Shown here: one piece after another, positions 55,656 through 64,000 of the stretch
How the letters are laid out: each line of letters begins with the position of its first letter
Position numbering within the stretch: the stretch's first letter is position 1
Assembly: GCA_902623395.1 (NCBI GenBank)
Contig: CACNTN010000005.1
Location: 1 to 64,000, forward strand
DNA length: 64,000 bases
DNA from: an uncultured Pelagibacteraceae bacterium
Lineage (GTDB): Bacteria; Pseudomonadota; Alphaproteobacteria; Pelagibacterales; Pelagibacteraceae
Direction of reading: 5' to 3'
Program-made: the position numbers and the translations under genes
The notes under the pieces: generated by a model
The model's database searches: none
The model's input: the letters and a program-made list of their open reading frames with translations, nothing else
What the model was told of the DNA's origin: nothing

Positions 55656-57202
55656 TGATTGAAGTGTCTAATGCCGGTAAAAAGCATTTTTATTTTGGCT
55701 TTATTAGCAGCATCGATTAGCTCTTTATCTCTTATCGAACCTCCTGGTTGAACTATTATTTTAACACCAGCTTTAATTAGGGTATTCATACCGTCTGTAA
55801 AGGGAAAAAAAGCATCTGATGCAGCTACAGAATTTTTAATTTTTGAGGATTGAAACTGTAATGCTTTTTGAACTGCAATTTTACAGCTATCCAATCGACT
55901 TGGCTGTCCAGCCCCGATGCCTATTGTTGAAAAACTATTACATAGCACTATTGCGTTTGATTTTACATATTTAGAAACATTAAATGCAAATTTAATTTCA
56001 TCTAATTCTCTCTTGTTTGGTTTTAATTTAGTTACACACCTTAATTTTTTTTTATCTATTGCTATATTATTTTTGGATTGAATTAAGAAAGATCCATCAA
56101 ATGATTTAATTGTAGTTAGGTTTTTAGTTTTAAAGTTAGAAATATCAATAATTCGTAAGTTTTTTTTTCTTTTTAATATTTTTAAAGAGTCTTTATCAAA
56201 ACCTTTCGCAAGCAAAACTTCTACAAAATTTTTATTGACTTCAGAAGCAATTTTTTTGTTAACTCTATAATTGCAAGCAATTACTCCGCCAAAAGCACTA
56301 ATTGGATCTGATGCATAGGCATTTTTAAAGGAAATCAGAGGTACGCTATTTTCAGAAACCCCGCAAGGATTTGCATGTTTGATAATTACAGTACCCGATC
56401 TCTTCTTTAATGAACTTAAAACTTCTAATGATGCAAACATGTCATTGTAATTGTTATAACTAAGTTCTTTTCCGTGAATTTGCTTAAATCCTAATTTTTC
56501 ATCATCATAGTCATTTACATATATAGAGCTCTGTTGATGAGGATTTTCCCCATATCTTAATTTTTGAAACTTTCTTCCAAAGATTGTCTTTCTTTCTGGA
56601 AATTTAATTTTTAATTTTGTATTAAACCAATTTGCGATCATTGCATCATAATACGCCGTTAAACCAAATGCTTTGGAGGACATCAGTTCTCTAAATTTTA
56701 AAGAGGTCTTACCTTTAAATTTTTCCAATTCTTTAATTAAGTTAATATAATCATTTCTATTCGTTATTATAGTTACATTCTTAAAATTTTTTGCAGCAGA
56801 TCTAACCATAGTGGGGCCACCTATATCTATATTTTCAATTATTTTATTAGGGTTTTTTGTATTATTTACTATTTTTTGAAAAGGATAGAAGTTGACTATG
56901 ATTAAATCTATTGCCGGAAAATTTTGTTTAGACATTTCGTTTTTATGTTTCTTATTTTGTCTGTCATGAAGAATGCCTGCATGTATTTTAGGATGTAATG
57001 TTTTTACTCTTCCATCTAGCATTTCTTTAAAACCTGTATATTTTGATAATTCTGTACAATTATATCCTAATTTTTTTATAGATGCATAAGTGCCACCAGA
57101 ACTAATTATATCGACATTAAATTTCTTTAAAGTTTTAAGTAGTAGAGCTAGATTTTCTTTATTTGAAACAGATATTAGAGCGTTTTTTACTTTCAAATTC
57201 AT
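55652..57202 (-). CDS. purH: Bifunctional AICAR formyltransferase / IMP cyclohydrolase
   Basis: Last two steps of purine synthesis, 516 residues. Seen: the N-terminal MGS-like domain (ISVSNKENLALLLKTL, DIISSGGTYASIK, EMLDGRVKTLHPKIHAGIL, VNFYPF) and the formyltransferase domain (RYGENPHQQSSIY, KELSYNNYNDMFASLE, IIKHANPCGVS, AFGGVIACN, DAFFPFTDGMN). Full length. Follows the heparinase-like gene by 2 bp. Confidence 0.98.
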   Translation of the reverse strand: MNLKVKNALISVSNKENLALLLKTLKKFNVDIISSGGTYASIKKLGYNCTELSKYTGFKEMLDGRVKTLHPKIHAGILHDRQNKKHKNEMSKQNFPAIDLIIVNFYPFQKIVNNTKNPNKIIENIDIGGPTMVRSAAKNFKNVTIITNRNDYINLIKELEKFKGKTSLKFRELMSSKAFGLTAYYDAMIANWFNTKLKIKFPERKTIFGRKFQKLRYGENPHQQSSIYVNDYDDEKLGFKQIHGKELSYNNYNDMFASLEVLSSLKKRSGTVIIKHANPCGVSENSVPLISFKNAYASDPISAFGGVIACNYRVNKKIASEVNKNFVEVLLAKGFDKDSLKILKRKKNLRIIDISNFKTKNLTTIKSFDGSFLIQSKNNIAIDKKKLRCVTKLKPNKRELDEIKFAFNVSKYVKSNAIVLCNSFSTIGIGAGQPSRLDSCKIAVQKALQFQSSKIKNSVAASDAFFPFTDGMNTLIKAGVKIIVQPGGSIRDKELIDAANKAKIKMLFTGIRHFNH

Positions 57203-57204
57203 TA

Positions 57205-58842
57205 CTAAATATTTTTTTTAATTTCCCAATTAAAAACTTTATTTTTATTAACTAAATTACCACTAATCGTTATACAAGCACTATCTAATATTTTTTTTTC
57301 TCCTAAAAATATACTTTTTTCAATCTCTAAATTTTCATCATTAATAGTAAAGATAAGAGATTTATTTTTAGAAACTTGAATTAAAGCACTATTACCACTC
57401 ATGGTTTTAACCACACTTAGCCCAGGGTTAACATGAAATCTAAAAGCATATCTTATTGGATACCCGTCTTTTGCTTTAAAGATATGATCTATACCTTTTA
57501 GATAATTATTTTCTTTATCCAAGTATATTTCTCTTTTGTGTGTACACCCGAATTTTTTTTCGTATCCATTGTTAGATGCTGAACATCCTATAAGGTTACT
57601 TTCATTAATAGAGGAAATGTCAAAAAATTTAAAACTATTTTGGATTGAGTTTCCAAAAATTTTACTAATCACCTTATTTTTCTCAAATTTTGTGATCGAG
57701 GTATCATTAATTGTTAAGGTTGACTGACACGCAGTAAGCCTACTAATTAATTCTACCTTTTTTGAAATTTGGCAACCAAAACCAGAGTTAGTTATTATTT
57801 TTATTCCATCCAAAAAATACTCAAAAGATAAAGGACCTGATTGATAAGACTTTGAAAACTTCTTTATGGGCGGTTTTTCAATATCTAAAAGTAAAAAATG
57901 ATTTTTATGTTTTATTTTAAATAATCCACCTAAGATATTACTTTTTACGCTTGGCTTAAATTCATCCAAGTATTTTTTAATTTGATCTAAATTAAGAGTA
58001 GTGGCTCCGTTAAATAAAGGTAGCTGATTATTGGGTGTTTTAATAAAATGAATGCAATTAAGATTTTTTTCAATAATATCCTCCAAAAATTCTGGAATAT
58101 ATTTTTGGCTATCTTTTATTACCTCTCTACAGAAAATGAAATATTTGAAGAAAAAAAATAAATCATTGGGATTTCGTGAAAATGGAAAACCATTACTATC
58201 AAAAAAAATTTTTACAATTGTTTCTAACTCTTTAATTCCAATATCATAATTTTCCTCATATTCTTTAAAAACAAGACCGGTTAAAATAATAGCAGTTAAA
58301 ATTTCTACTTTTTTATTAAGATTCTTTTCAAATCTTATATTTCTTTTTAAGTGATTAGTTTGATTAATAATGCAACTCAAAAAATTTTTTCTAAAATCAA
58401 AAGTGCTATTATTTAATATAATATCAATATTCAAAATCCAACTTATTATTCTTGCACTTAAAGTTGATGTCTCCCATATTCTTTGCCTGTATTTTGAATT
58501 TTTTAACATCCATACATAAATAATCTTTTTTAATTTTGTATGATCGGTCTTCCTATCAATTAGGTTTAGCCAAAAAAAATTATGCATTTGCTCGGTTTCT
58601 ATTTTTTGGTCTTCAATCCAAAAAATATTTGGATCAATTTCATTAATTTTAAATGACTGTTTAGTGTAAGAAGTGATAATTGATAGTAAAAAAGGATTTG
58701 GATTATAGTAAACTTGTTGGGGTGTTTTAGTTTCTAGAGATTTATTATAATTTTTAGATGAGAAATAAATTTTCTTAAAAAATTTAATTAAAGTTATTTG
58801 ACATGCAATCAAATAAAAATAGACACTTTTCAGTCCGAACAT
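57205..58842 (-). CDS. Heparinase II/III-family protein
   Basis: A 545-residue protein with an N-terminal helical alpha/alpha-toroid-like half and a C-terminal beta-rich heparinase II/III domain (about 310-540; SYQSGPLSFEYFLDGIKIITNSGFG, CQSTLTINDTSIT, HKREIYLDKENNYLKGIDHI). No clear signal peptide beyond a hydrophobic N-terminus. In alphaproteobacteria this gene is commonly beside rpe and purH, as here. Polysaccharide lyase activity is a family inference; the substrate is unknown. Confidence 0.82.
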   Translation of the reverse strand: MFGLKSVYFYLIACQITLIKFFKKIYFSSKNYNKSLETKTPQQVYYNPNPFLLSIITSYTKQSFKINEIDPNIFWIEDQKIETEQMHNFFWLNLIDRKTDHTKLKKIIYVWMLKNSKYRQRIWETSTLSARIISWILNIDIILNNSTFDFRKNFLSCIINQTNHLKRNIRFEKNLNKKVEILTAIILTGLVFKEYEENYDIGIKELETIVKIFFDSNGFPFSRNPNDLFFFFKYFIFCREVIKDSQKYIPEFLEDIIEKNLNCIHFIKTPNNQLPLFNGATTLNLDQIKKYLDEFKPSVKSNILGGLFKIKHKNHFLLLDIEKPPIKKFSKSYQSGPLSFEYFLDGIKIITNSGFGCQISKKVELISRLTACQSTLTINDTSITKFEKNKVISKIFGNSIQNSFKFFDISSINESNLIGCSASNNGYEKKFGCTHKREIYLDKENNYLKGIDHIFKAKDGYPIRYAFRFHVNPGLSVVKTMSGNSALIQVSKNKSLIFTINDENLEIEKSIFLGEKKILDSACITISGNLVNKNKVFNWEIKKNI

Positions 58843-58845
58843 CTA

Positions 58846-59508
58846 TTAATTATTTCTTAATATTTCTATATTTTTTTTAAGGTCACCCTTATTTTCCTTA
58901 AAGATAGTAGACCCCGACACAATTATATTTGCACCTGCATCTTTTACTTTGGAACAATTTTCAAAATTAATTCCTCCATCTATTTCTACGTCCACGTTCA
59001 ATTTTTTTTCATTTATTAAATTTCTAACTTTTTTTGTTTTATCTAAAATTTCAGGCATAAATTTTTGACCGCCAAAACCAGGTTCTACACTCATAATCAG
59101 AACTAAATCAATTTCGCTAATATAGTCTTCTATTAAATTTATCTTAGATTTCGGCTTGAGAGAAATACCAACTCTTTTATTTTGTTCTCTTATTAGCTTA
59201 ATAGTGTTCGAGACATTTGGGGTTGCTTCAGGATGAAAAGTAATAATATCTGCTCCAGCATCAGCAAAATCTTTTATAAAATTATCTACCGGCGAAATCA
59301 TTAAATGAACATCAAATGTTTTTTTTGTAAGGGGTCTAAGTTTTTTTATTACTTCTGGTCCAATAGTTAAATTAGGTACAAAATGACCATCCATTACGTC
59401 AATGTGAATGTAATCTGCGCCAGCTTTTTCTAATGAAACTACTTCATCACCTAATTTGCTAAAGTCTGCTGACAAAATAGAAGGTGATATTTTTATCAAG
59501 TCACTCAT
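58846..59508 (-). CDS. rpe: Ribulose-phosphate 3-epimerase
   Basis: Pentose-phosphate epimerase with TIM barrel, 220 residues. Seen: ISPSILSADFSKLGDEV, DYIHIDVMDGHFVPNLTIGP with metal-binding residues, FDVHLMISPVDNFI, VLIMSVEPGFGGQKF and VDGGI-type VEIDGGINFEN. The stop is 3 bp from the heparinase-like start. Confidence 0.97.
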   Translation of the reverse strand: MSDLIKISPSILSADFSKLGDEVVSLEKAGADYIHIDVMDGHFVPNLTIGPEVIKKLRPLTKKTFDVHLMISPVDNFIKDFADAGADIITFHPEATPNVSNTIKLIREQNKRVGISLKPKSKINLIEDYISEIDLVLIMSVEPGFGGQKFMPEILDKTKKVRNLINEKKLNVDVEIDGGINFENCSKVKDAGANIIVSGSTIFKENKGDLKKNIEILRNN

Positions 59509-59555
59509 ATTCTGTTTATATTTTAAACTGAAACTTTGTCAAAAAAATTAAAAGG

Positions 59556-59891
59556 TTAGTTGAATAACTGATAAAGCTGTCTTGAAAAATCACTTTCCAG
59601 TGGAAATGCTAACATTCCCCATACGTCGTAACCTAAAATATAAGGCATTGCATAGAATCTGAATAAATAAAAAAACCATGCAACGTATAAAGCAATAAAT
59701 GGACCAAAAAGAAAACTTGGAGTAATGAATTTGAATAAATTAATAATAGGGTTGGTATATTTTACAAAAACTCTCATGAAGAAAAATGTTGAGTCTTCCC
59801 TTTGAAAAATGTTCATGAATGCTCGACCTATTAAAGTCCACATAATTGTTCCTAGTACGTAATCTAAAACTATTGCCCAAGTAGGTATCAT
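59556..59891 (-). CDS. Small integral membrane protein, unassigned
   Basis: A 111-residue protein with about three hydrophobic helices (IVLDYVLGTIMWTLIGRAF; FKFITPSFLFGPFIALYVAWFF; FYAMPYILGYDVWGMLAF) and a conserved-looking FVKYTNPIINLFKFITP segment faintly reminiscent of YggT proteins. I do not recognise the family with confidence. It lies between the symporter terminator and rpe and has its own 47-bp gap to rpe. Function unknown. Confidence 0.7.
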   Translation of the reverse strand: MIPTWAIVLDYVLGTIMWTLIGRAFMNIFQREDSTFFFMRVFVKYTNPIINLFKFITPSFLFGPFIALYVAWFFYLFRFYAMPYILGYDVWGMLAFPLESDFSRQLYQLFN

Positions 59892-59916
59892 ATTTATAAA
59901 GTACCATGATTTAGGT

Positions 59917-59946
59917 AAAAAAAAAGGGGCGAAAAATTCGCCCCTT
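59917..59946 (-). terminator. Intrinsic terminator of the ActP-like operon
   Basis: Perfect 8-bp stem GGGGCGAA (59926-59933) / TTCGCCCC (59937-59944) with a 3-base loop. On the minus strand the stem is followed by a nine-base T-run (complement of 59917-59925). It lies 23 bp after the symporter stop and is the strongest terminator in the window. Confidence 0.93.
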
Positions 59947-59967
59947 TTAATTCTAAATAATTATTTT

Positions 59968-61824
59968 TTAGTGTTGCTTACCAAGAATAGCCTTACCTGT
60001 AGGTATTCTTGTATCGTCTACCATTTTTTGAGTAGCTGGACTTGGTTCTTTAGTCATTAAACTGACTACCACCATTACAACTAAACAAATTGGTGCACCA
60101 ATTAAACCAAATCTTAAGTGGTCAATACCTAAGAATGGTTCATTTACTCCACCGAAAATTGGCACTGAGAATTTTGGATATACCCACAATAAGTAGAATA
60201 ATCCTGACAAAATTCCAGTTACAATTCCAGCGATTGCACCAGCTCTAGTAGCTCTCTTCCACCATACACCAAGTACAAGTGGGAAGAATAAGCCTGACAT
60301 TGCAAAGTCGAATGCCCAAGCTACAGAACCTAAGATACTTGTTAACCTAAATGAGGCTATATAAGCACCAGCGGCTCCGATTAATACTAGAAGTACACGA
60401 GCAACTAAAAGTCTTTTAGCTGTATCAGCTTTTGGATCTATGATTTTGTAGTAAATATCATGAGATAAAGCATTTGATATCGCTAACACAAGACCGTCAG
60501 CAGTTGACATGGCAGCAGCCATACCACCAGCAAATACAAGTCCAGAGATTACAAACGGTAGTCCCGCTACTTCTGGAGTAGCTAATACTACAACGTCACC
60601 TCTCATGAACCATTCGTTCAACTGAAGTATACCGTCACCATTAAAGTCTGCGATAAATACTTGTTTAACTTCAGACCATCTTTGTACCCATTCTATTGAC
60701 TGAACTTCAGAAATAGATTTTCCGATAATTCCAGTAGGTAGATTTGGATCCATCAATGCCAACTTAGACAATGTCGCTAACATAGGCGCTGAAGAGTAAA
60801 GTAAGAAAATAAAGAATAGCGACCAAGCTACTGATTTTCTTGCTGCTCTTACTGTAGGAGTTGTAAAGTATCTCATTAAGATATGAGGTAACGATGCAGT
60901 TCCCACCATCATACAAATCGCTAACGATAAGTATTTCCAGACAGCCATTCCACCTTCAGGTACTCCAGAGTGAGATCCAGAGATATATTTCAATCCTCCT
61001 GGTACCCCAGCTGCTTTCATATCCGCGGCACTGTTTTTAACTAGTCCAAATTGTTGTTCAAGTTCACCAAGTCTTGCAACCTCGTCACCTAACATTAAGT
61101 GCGGGAATACGCCCCCACCAACTTTATTACTAATCCAGAAAACTGGTATTAGATAAGCAACGATTAATACAATGTACTGAGCAACCTGAGTCCAAGTTAC
61201 AGCTCTCATTCCTCCAAGCATTGAACAGATAAGAATACTTATTAATCCTACCCATACACCTGCTTCGAACGGAATACCAAGAGCTCTAGAAGCAATTGTA
61301 CCCGTAGCGTTAATTTGTGCAGTTACGTAAGTAAATGATGCTATGAAAAGCACGAATACCGAGCAAGCTCTTACGAGATTACCGCCGTATCGTGTTCCAA
61401 TGAAATCAGGAACTGTGTAACATCCAAATTTTCTTAGGTACGGAGCCATTAAAGTTGCAACAAGTACATAACCACCTGTCCAACCAACTAAGAAGGCCAT
61501 ATAAGTATAACCACCAAAGTAAACTCCACCCGCTAAGGCTACGAATGATGCACCTGACATCCAGTCAGCTGCAGTTGCCATTCCGTTAAATACGGTTGGC
61601 ACTTGTCTTCCTGCAACATAGTAGGCATCTACTTGTATGGTTCTTGATAAATAACCGATTAAGGCATAAATCAATACCGTGAATGCTACAAACATCACTC
61701 CGATGTTTTTAGCAGACACACCAGCTTGTTCCGCAATAGCCATCAATATGATGAATACTAAGAAACCACCTGTGTAGGTCCCGTATATTTTAGGAAGGTT
61801 TTTTATAAAATCTCCTTTAAACAT
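59968..61824 (-). CDS. ActP-like sodium:solute symporter (large subunit)
   Basis: A 618-residue SSS-family carrier with about 13-14 membrane helices. Seen: AGRQVPTVFNGMATAADWMSGASFVAL near the N-terminus, FVLFIASFTYVTAQINATGTIA, and GGMAAAMSTADGLVLAISNALSHDIYYK, the acetate/monocarboxylate symporter region. A partner DUF4212 small subunit is encoded immediately upstream, sharing one base, as in the VC_2705-type two-subunit systems. Substrate is probably acetate or another short organic acid; the nearby acs supports acetate. Codon use looks well optimised. Confidence 0.88.
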   Translation of the reverse strand: MFKGDFIKNLPKIYGTYTGGFLVFIILMAIAEQAGVSAKNIGVMFVAFTVLIYALIGYLSRTIQVDAYYVAGRQVPTVFNGMATAADWMSGASFVALAGGVYFGGYTYMAFLVGWTGGYVLVATLMAPYLRKFGCYTVPDFIGTRYGGNLVRACSVFVLFIASFTYVTAQINATGTIASRALGIPFEAGVWVGLISILICSMLGGMRAVTWTQVAQYIVLIVAYLIPVFWISNKVGGGVFPHLMLGDEVARLGELEQQFGLVKNSAADMKAAGVPGGLKYISGSHSGVPEGGMAVWKYLSLAICMMVGTASLPHILMRYFTTPTVRAARKSVAWSLFFIFLLYSSAPMLATLSKLALMDPNLPTGIIGKSISEVQSIEWVQRWSEVKQVFIADFNGDGILQLNEWFMRGDVVVLATPEVAGLPFVISGLVFAGGMAAAMSTADGLVLAISNALSHDIYYKIIDPKADTAKRLLVARVLLVLIGAAGAYIASFRLTSILGSVAWAFDFAMSGLFFPLVLGVWWKRATRAGAIAGIVTGILSGLFYLLWVYPKFSVPIFGGVNEPFLGIDHLRFGLIGAPICLVVMVVVSLMTKEPSPATQKMVDDTRIPTGKAILGKQH

Positions 61825-62081
61825 TAGTCATCCTCTCTTTCTGAGAAACCATGTTCTTCGTCGATTTTTTCTTGTTTATTTGCAGTCCAAAACAAAATTA
61901 TCACGAAGGCAAGAAGCGAACCTTGCGCAGTCATGTAATATGCTAATGGATAGCCAAGAAAAGACATCGTGTTCAGTTCAGAACCGAACATGAAGATCAC
62001 TAATGAGAAGAAAGCCCAAAGAACCAATGTTACTATCATATGGTTTTTGGTCTTATTCCAATATGCGTCTTTATTTGACAT
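61824..62081 (-). CDS. DUF4212 sodium/substrate symporter small subunit
   Basis: An 85-residue membrane protein with two helices (MIVTLVLWAFFSLVIFMFG and LAYYMTAQGSLLAFVIILFW), matching DUF4212, the small partner of the ActP-like symporter. Its stop overlaps the large-subunit ATG by one base. An 18-bp palindrome lies 22 bp upstream of its start. Confidence 0.9.
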   Translation of the reverse strand: MSNKDAYWNKTKNHMIVTLVLWAFFSLVIFMFGSELNTMSFLGYPLAYYMTAQGSLLAFVIILFWTANKQEKIDEEHGFSEREDD

Positions 62082-62102
62082 ATTTCCCCCTATTATTTTT
62101 TA

Positions 62103-62120
62103 ACTTTTTACGTAAAAAGT
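62103..62120. promoter_or_regulatory. 18-bp perfect palindrome upstream of symporter operon
   Basis: ACTTTTTACGTAAAAAGT is a perfect inverted repeat 22 bp before the DUF4212 start in the 154-bp gap shared with the divergent hypothetical gene. It is placed as an operator for a dimeric regulator or a leader hairpin. Regulator unknown. Confidence 0.5.
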
Positions 62121-62235
62121 ATTATTAGTTGTCGGAAGCTTACCCATTATGAGTTTAATTTAAAGAGAAAAAAGGACCCTAAAACCAATTTGAAATGCTA
62201 TAATCTCAATAAAATAAGGGTTTTTAAAATACAAC

Positions 62236-62865
62236 GTGAAATTGAATCTTAAAAAATTGATAATTATTATCAAAACCATGAGGGAGTATTTATTTCCCAT
62301 CGAAAAAGTAACTAGTTACTTTAAGAGCATTAATTCAAAGGAAGATCTTCAAAAATTTATTCAACAAAGATCTGCTCATGTAACACAGAACACACTTTAC
62401 GGTTATTTAAAAACAAGAATGGGACATAAGTTTACTGTGATGGTTGATGACGAAGTTTTTTCAAAATCAATTAATATTGCAAAGTGGAACATTTACATGA
62501 TTGCAATTGCCGACTGTGCTTTTTACACTTTTTCTTACTTAATAAGTGAAAAAAACTTAAAAGAGAATGATTGTAAAAAGATTTATTTAGATATTATAGA
62601 AAAAGAAAAAGCAAATGGTTTAAGTAATGAGGTACATCTAAAAGCAAAGAAAGAATTTTTAAATCGATACGAAAAAATAGATTTTCAAAAATATTATCTA
62701 GATAATCCATTTAAAGAAAGTTGTATGGCACTATATAATTGGGCGCCTATTGCAGATGAATTAAAGATTTTAGATAAAGAAATAGTTTTAAACTCAATGA
62801 GATTAAAATGGAATTTAAAAATAGATGAATTTAAAAATTTAACAAAAAATTTAAATTTTAATTAA
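62236..62865 (+). CDS. Conserved hypothetical protein (alphaproteobacterial type)
   Basis: A 209-residue soluble-looking, largely helical protein. Notable stretch: [19 protein letters not shown], then [35 protein letters not shown], which I recall as a conserved pattern in alphaproteobacterial proteins of unknown function. The start is GTG 62236; an ATG at 62278 would remove 14 residues. It is divergent from the symporter operon and convergent with acs, sharing TTAA between the stops. No function assigned. Confidence 0.75.
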   Translation: MKLNLKKLIIIIKTMREYLFPIEKVTSYFKSINSKEDLQKFIQQRSAHVTQNTLYGYLKTRMGHKFTVMVDDEVFSKSINIAKWNIYMIAIADCAFYTFSYLISEKNLKENDCKKIYLDIIEKEKANGLSNEVHLKAKKEFLNRYEKIDFQKYYLDNPFKESCMALYNWAPIADELKILDKEIVLNSMRLKWNLKIDEFKNLTKNLNFN

Positions 62866-64000
62866 TCTCTATTTTGCCTATTCTCCACAAGCGAAGTTAC
62901 AACACTTGGATCAGCTAAAGTTGTAGTGTCCCCGAGATTATCTGGTTCATTAGCTGCAATTTTTCTCAAAATTCTTCTCATGATTTTACCAGATCGTGTT
63001 TTTGGCAATCCTGGTGCAAATTGAATTACGTCAGGGTAACAAATTGGACCAATCTGTTTTCTTACCCATTGTTTAAGATCTCTTTCTAAATCACCAGTAG
63101 GTTTCTCTTCAGCGTTTAGTGTAACATAACAATACAAACCGTTACCTTTAATACTATGAGGAAAACCAACTACAGCAGCTTCAGCTACTTTGGGATGAGC
63201 AACAAATGCACTTTCTATCTCTGCGGTACCAAGATTGTGACCTGATACAATAATTACATCGTCTACTCTTCCCGTTATCCAATAGTAACCATCTTTATCT
63301 CTTCTGCATCCGTCACCGGTAAAATATTTACCATCAAATTGAGAAAAGTAAGTATCTATAAATCTTTGATGATCACCATACACAGTTCTCATCTGTCCTG
63401 GCCAAGAGCTAGCCATACATAATCTTCCTTGACCCTCTCCTTTAATTATTTTTCCATCTTTGTCTACTAGCACGGGTTTAATTCCGTAAAATGGTTTAGT
63501 TGCTGAACCCGGTTTTAAATCAATAGCACCCGGTTGAGGAGCGATTAGTATTCCACCTGTCTCTGTTTGCCACCAGGTATCAACTATTGGACATCTAGAG
63601 TCACCCACTGTTTTGTAATACCACATCCAAGCCTCAGGATTTATTGGTTCACCAACTGTGCCCAAAAGTTTTAAAGATTTTCTGCTTGTTTTTTTAACTG
63701 GTCCATCTCCTTCTCTCATCAAAGCACGAATAGCAGTAGGAGCAGTATAAAAAGTGTTAACTTTATATTTATCTACGATTTGCCACCATCTTGAGTTATC
63801 AGGATAATTTGGAACTCCTTCAAACATAATTGTAGTTGCGCCATTAGCTAGTGGACCATAAATAATATAACTGTGACCAGTCACCCAACCAATATCTGCA
63901 GTGCACCAATAAATATCGTTAGGTTTATAATCAAAAATATATTGATGAGTCATTGAGGCATAAACCATGTAACCACCTGTTGTATGTAAAACTCCTTTTG
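62862..64000 (-). CDS. acs: Acetyl-CoA synthetase, 3' part (runs off window)
   Basis: AMP-forming acetate activation. Only the C-terminal ~378 residues lie in the window; the frame is open to the edge and the N-terminal part lies beyond position 64000. Seen: [53 protein letters not shown], and the acetylation-site motif [17 protein letters not shown] near the C-terminus. The hinge-adjacent motif reads SGHNLG where the enterobacterial enzyme has SGHRLG. It completes acetate use with the symporter. Confidence 0.95.
   Translation of the reverse strand, partial: KGVLHTTGGYMVYASMTHQYIFDYKPNDIYWCTADIGWVTGHSYIIYGPLANGATTIMFEGVPNYPDNSRWWQIVDKYKVNTFYTAPTAIRALMREGDGPVKKTSRKSLKLLGTVGEPINPEAWMWYYKTVGDSRCPIVDTWWQTETGGILIAPQPGAIDLKPGSATKPFYGIKPVLVDKDGKIIKGEGQGRLCMASSWPGQMRTVYGDHQRFIDTYFSQFDGKYFTGDGCRRDKDGYYWITGRVDDVIIVSGHNLGTAEIESAFVAHPKVAEAAVVGFPHSIKGNGLYCYVTLNAEEKPTGDLERDLKQWVRKQIGPICYPDVIQFAPGLPKTRSGKIMRRILRKIAANEPDNLGDTTTLADPSVVTSLVENRQNRD

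Overview
The window looks like a chromosomal segment of a SAR11-type marine alphaproteobacterium (Pelagibacterales, Candidatus Pelagibacter-like). The sequence is very AT-rich and lysine/asparagine/isoleucine-heavy. Coding density is extreme: no gene-free stretch reaches 300 bp, and most neighbours overlap or abut. Several blocks follow alphaproteobacterial gene order: grpE/dnaK/dnaJ; mnmE-mnmG-rsmG-parA-parB; timA/fxsA-secB; and dnaQ-coaE-aroE-maf-ppsR next to hemE-hemH-hemJ-rho. I see no insertion sequence, prophage, CRISPR array or rRNA.

Layout. 1-0.9 kb is a metK that stops about 80 residues early, followed by an exported polysaccharide deacetylase. 2-6.6 kb (minus) holds a Bax-like glucosaminidase, an NfuA/NifU-type Fe-S carrier, trpS and murJ. 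6.7-12 kb holds maeB, a BON-domain lipoprotein, rsmI, an LpoA-like periplasmic protein and rdgB. 12.1-18.4 kb (plus) holds grpE-dnaK-dnaJ with a heat-shock-type promoter, a small membrane protein, dapB, nth and a PfkB kinase. 18.4-20.8 kb holds a tiny ArfA ribosome-rescue gene coupled to a degenerate response regulator, an L,D-transpeptidase, a YggS-type PLP protein and a reduced ThiE-like protein. 20.8-26.5 kb holds the major porin, a DUF3576 lipoprotein, leuS, lptE and holA. 26.5-33.1 kb (minus) holds parB-parA-rsmG-mnmG-mnmE-ubiH, with two parS-like sites inside rsmG. 33.2-35.8 kb holds ftsK-lolA. 35.8-39.6 kb (minus) is a his operon ending in hinT and a GNAT gene. 39.7-43.5 kb holds hslVU, smr, timA, fxsA and secB.

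At 46,968-47,238 a 271-bp AT-rich gap lies between divergent ppsR and hemE. This is the neighbourhood in which the Caulobacter and Rickettsia origins are known, so I propose it as oriC. Genes on both sides read away from it, and parABS lies about 19 kb away. 51.7-55.1 kb (minus) is an accessory-looking cassette next to tRNA-Gly(GCC): an SxtJ-like membrane protein, a 50-residue DUF5989-type membrane peptide, a NodU/SxtI-family carbamoyltransferase and an SGNH/GDSL hydrolase. It matches the sxtI-J-K-L gene set of saxitoxin clusters but carries no toxin-core gene, so carbamoylation of an envelope glycan or lipid is more likely. 55.3-64 kb holds phhB, purH, a heparinase II/III-like gene, rpe, a small membrane protein, an ActP-like symporter with its DUF4212 partner, a conserved hypothetical, and a partial acs. 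The symporter and Acs would give acetate uptake and activation, and MaeB links malate to pyruvate.

The main overall pattern is compaction at gene junctions. All 13 convergent pairs are within 14 bp of each other or overlap. Three divergent pairs have abutting or shared start codons. Several three-gene chains are joined by one- to four-base stop/start overlaps.
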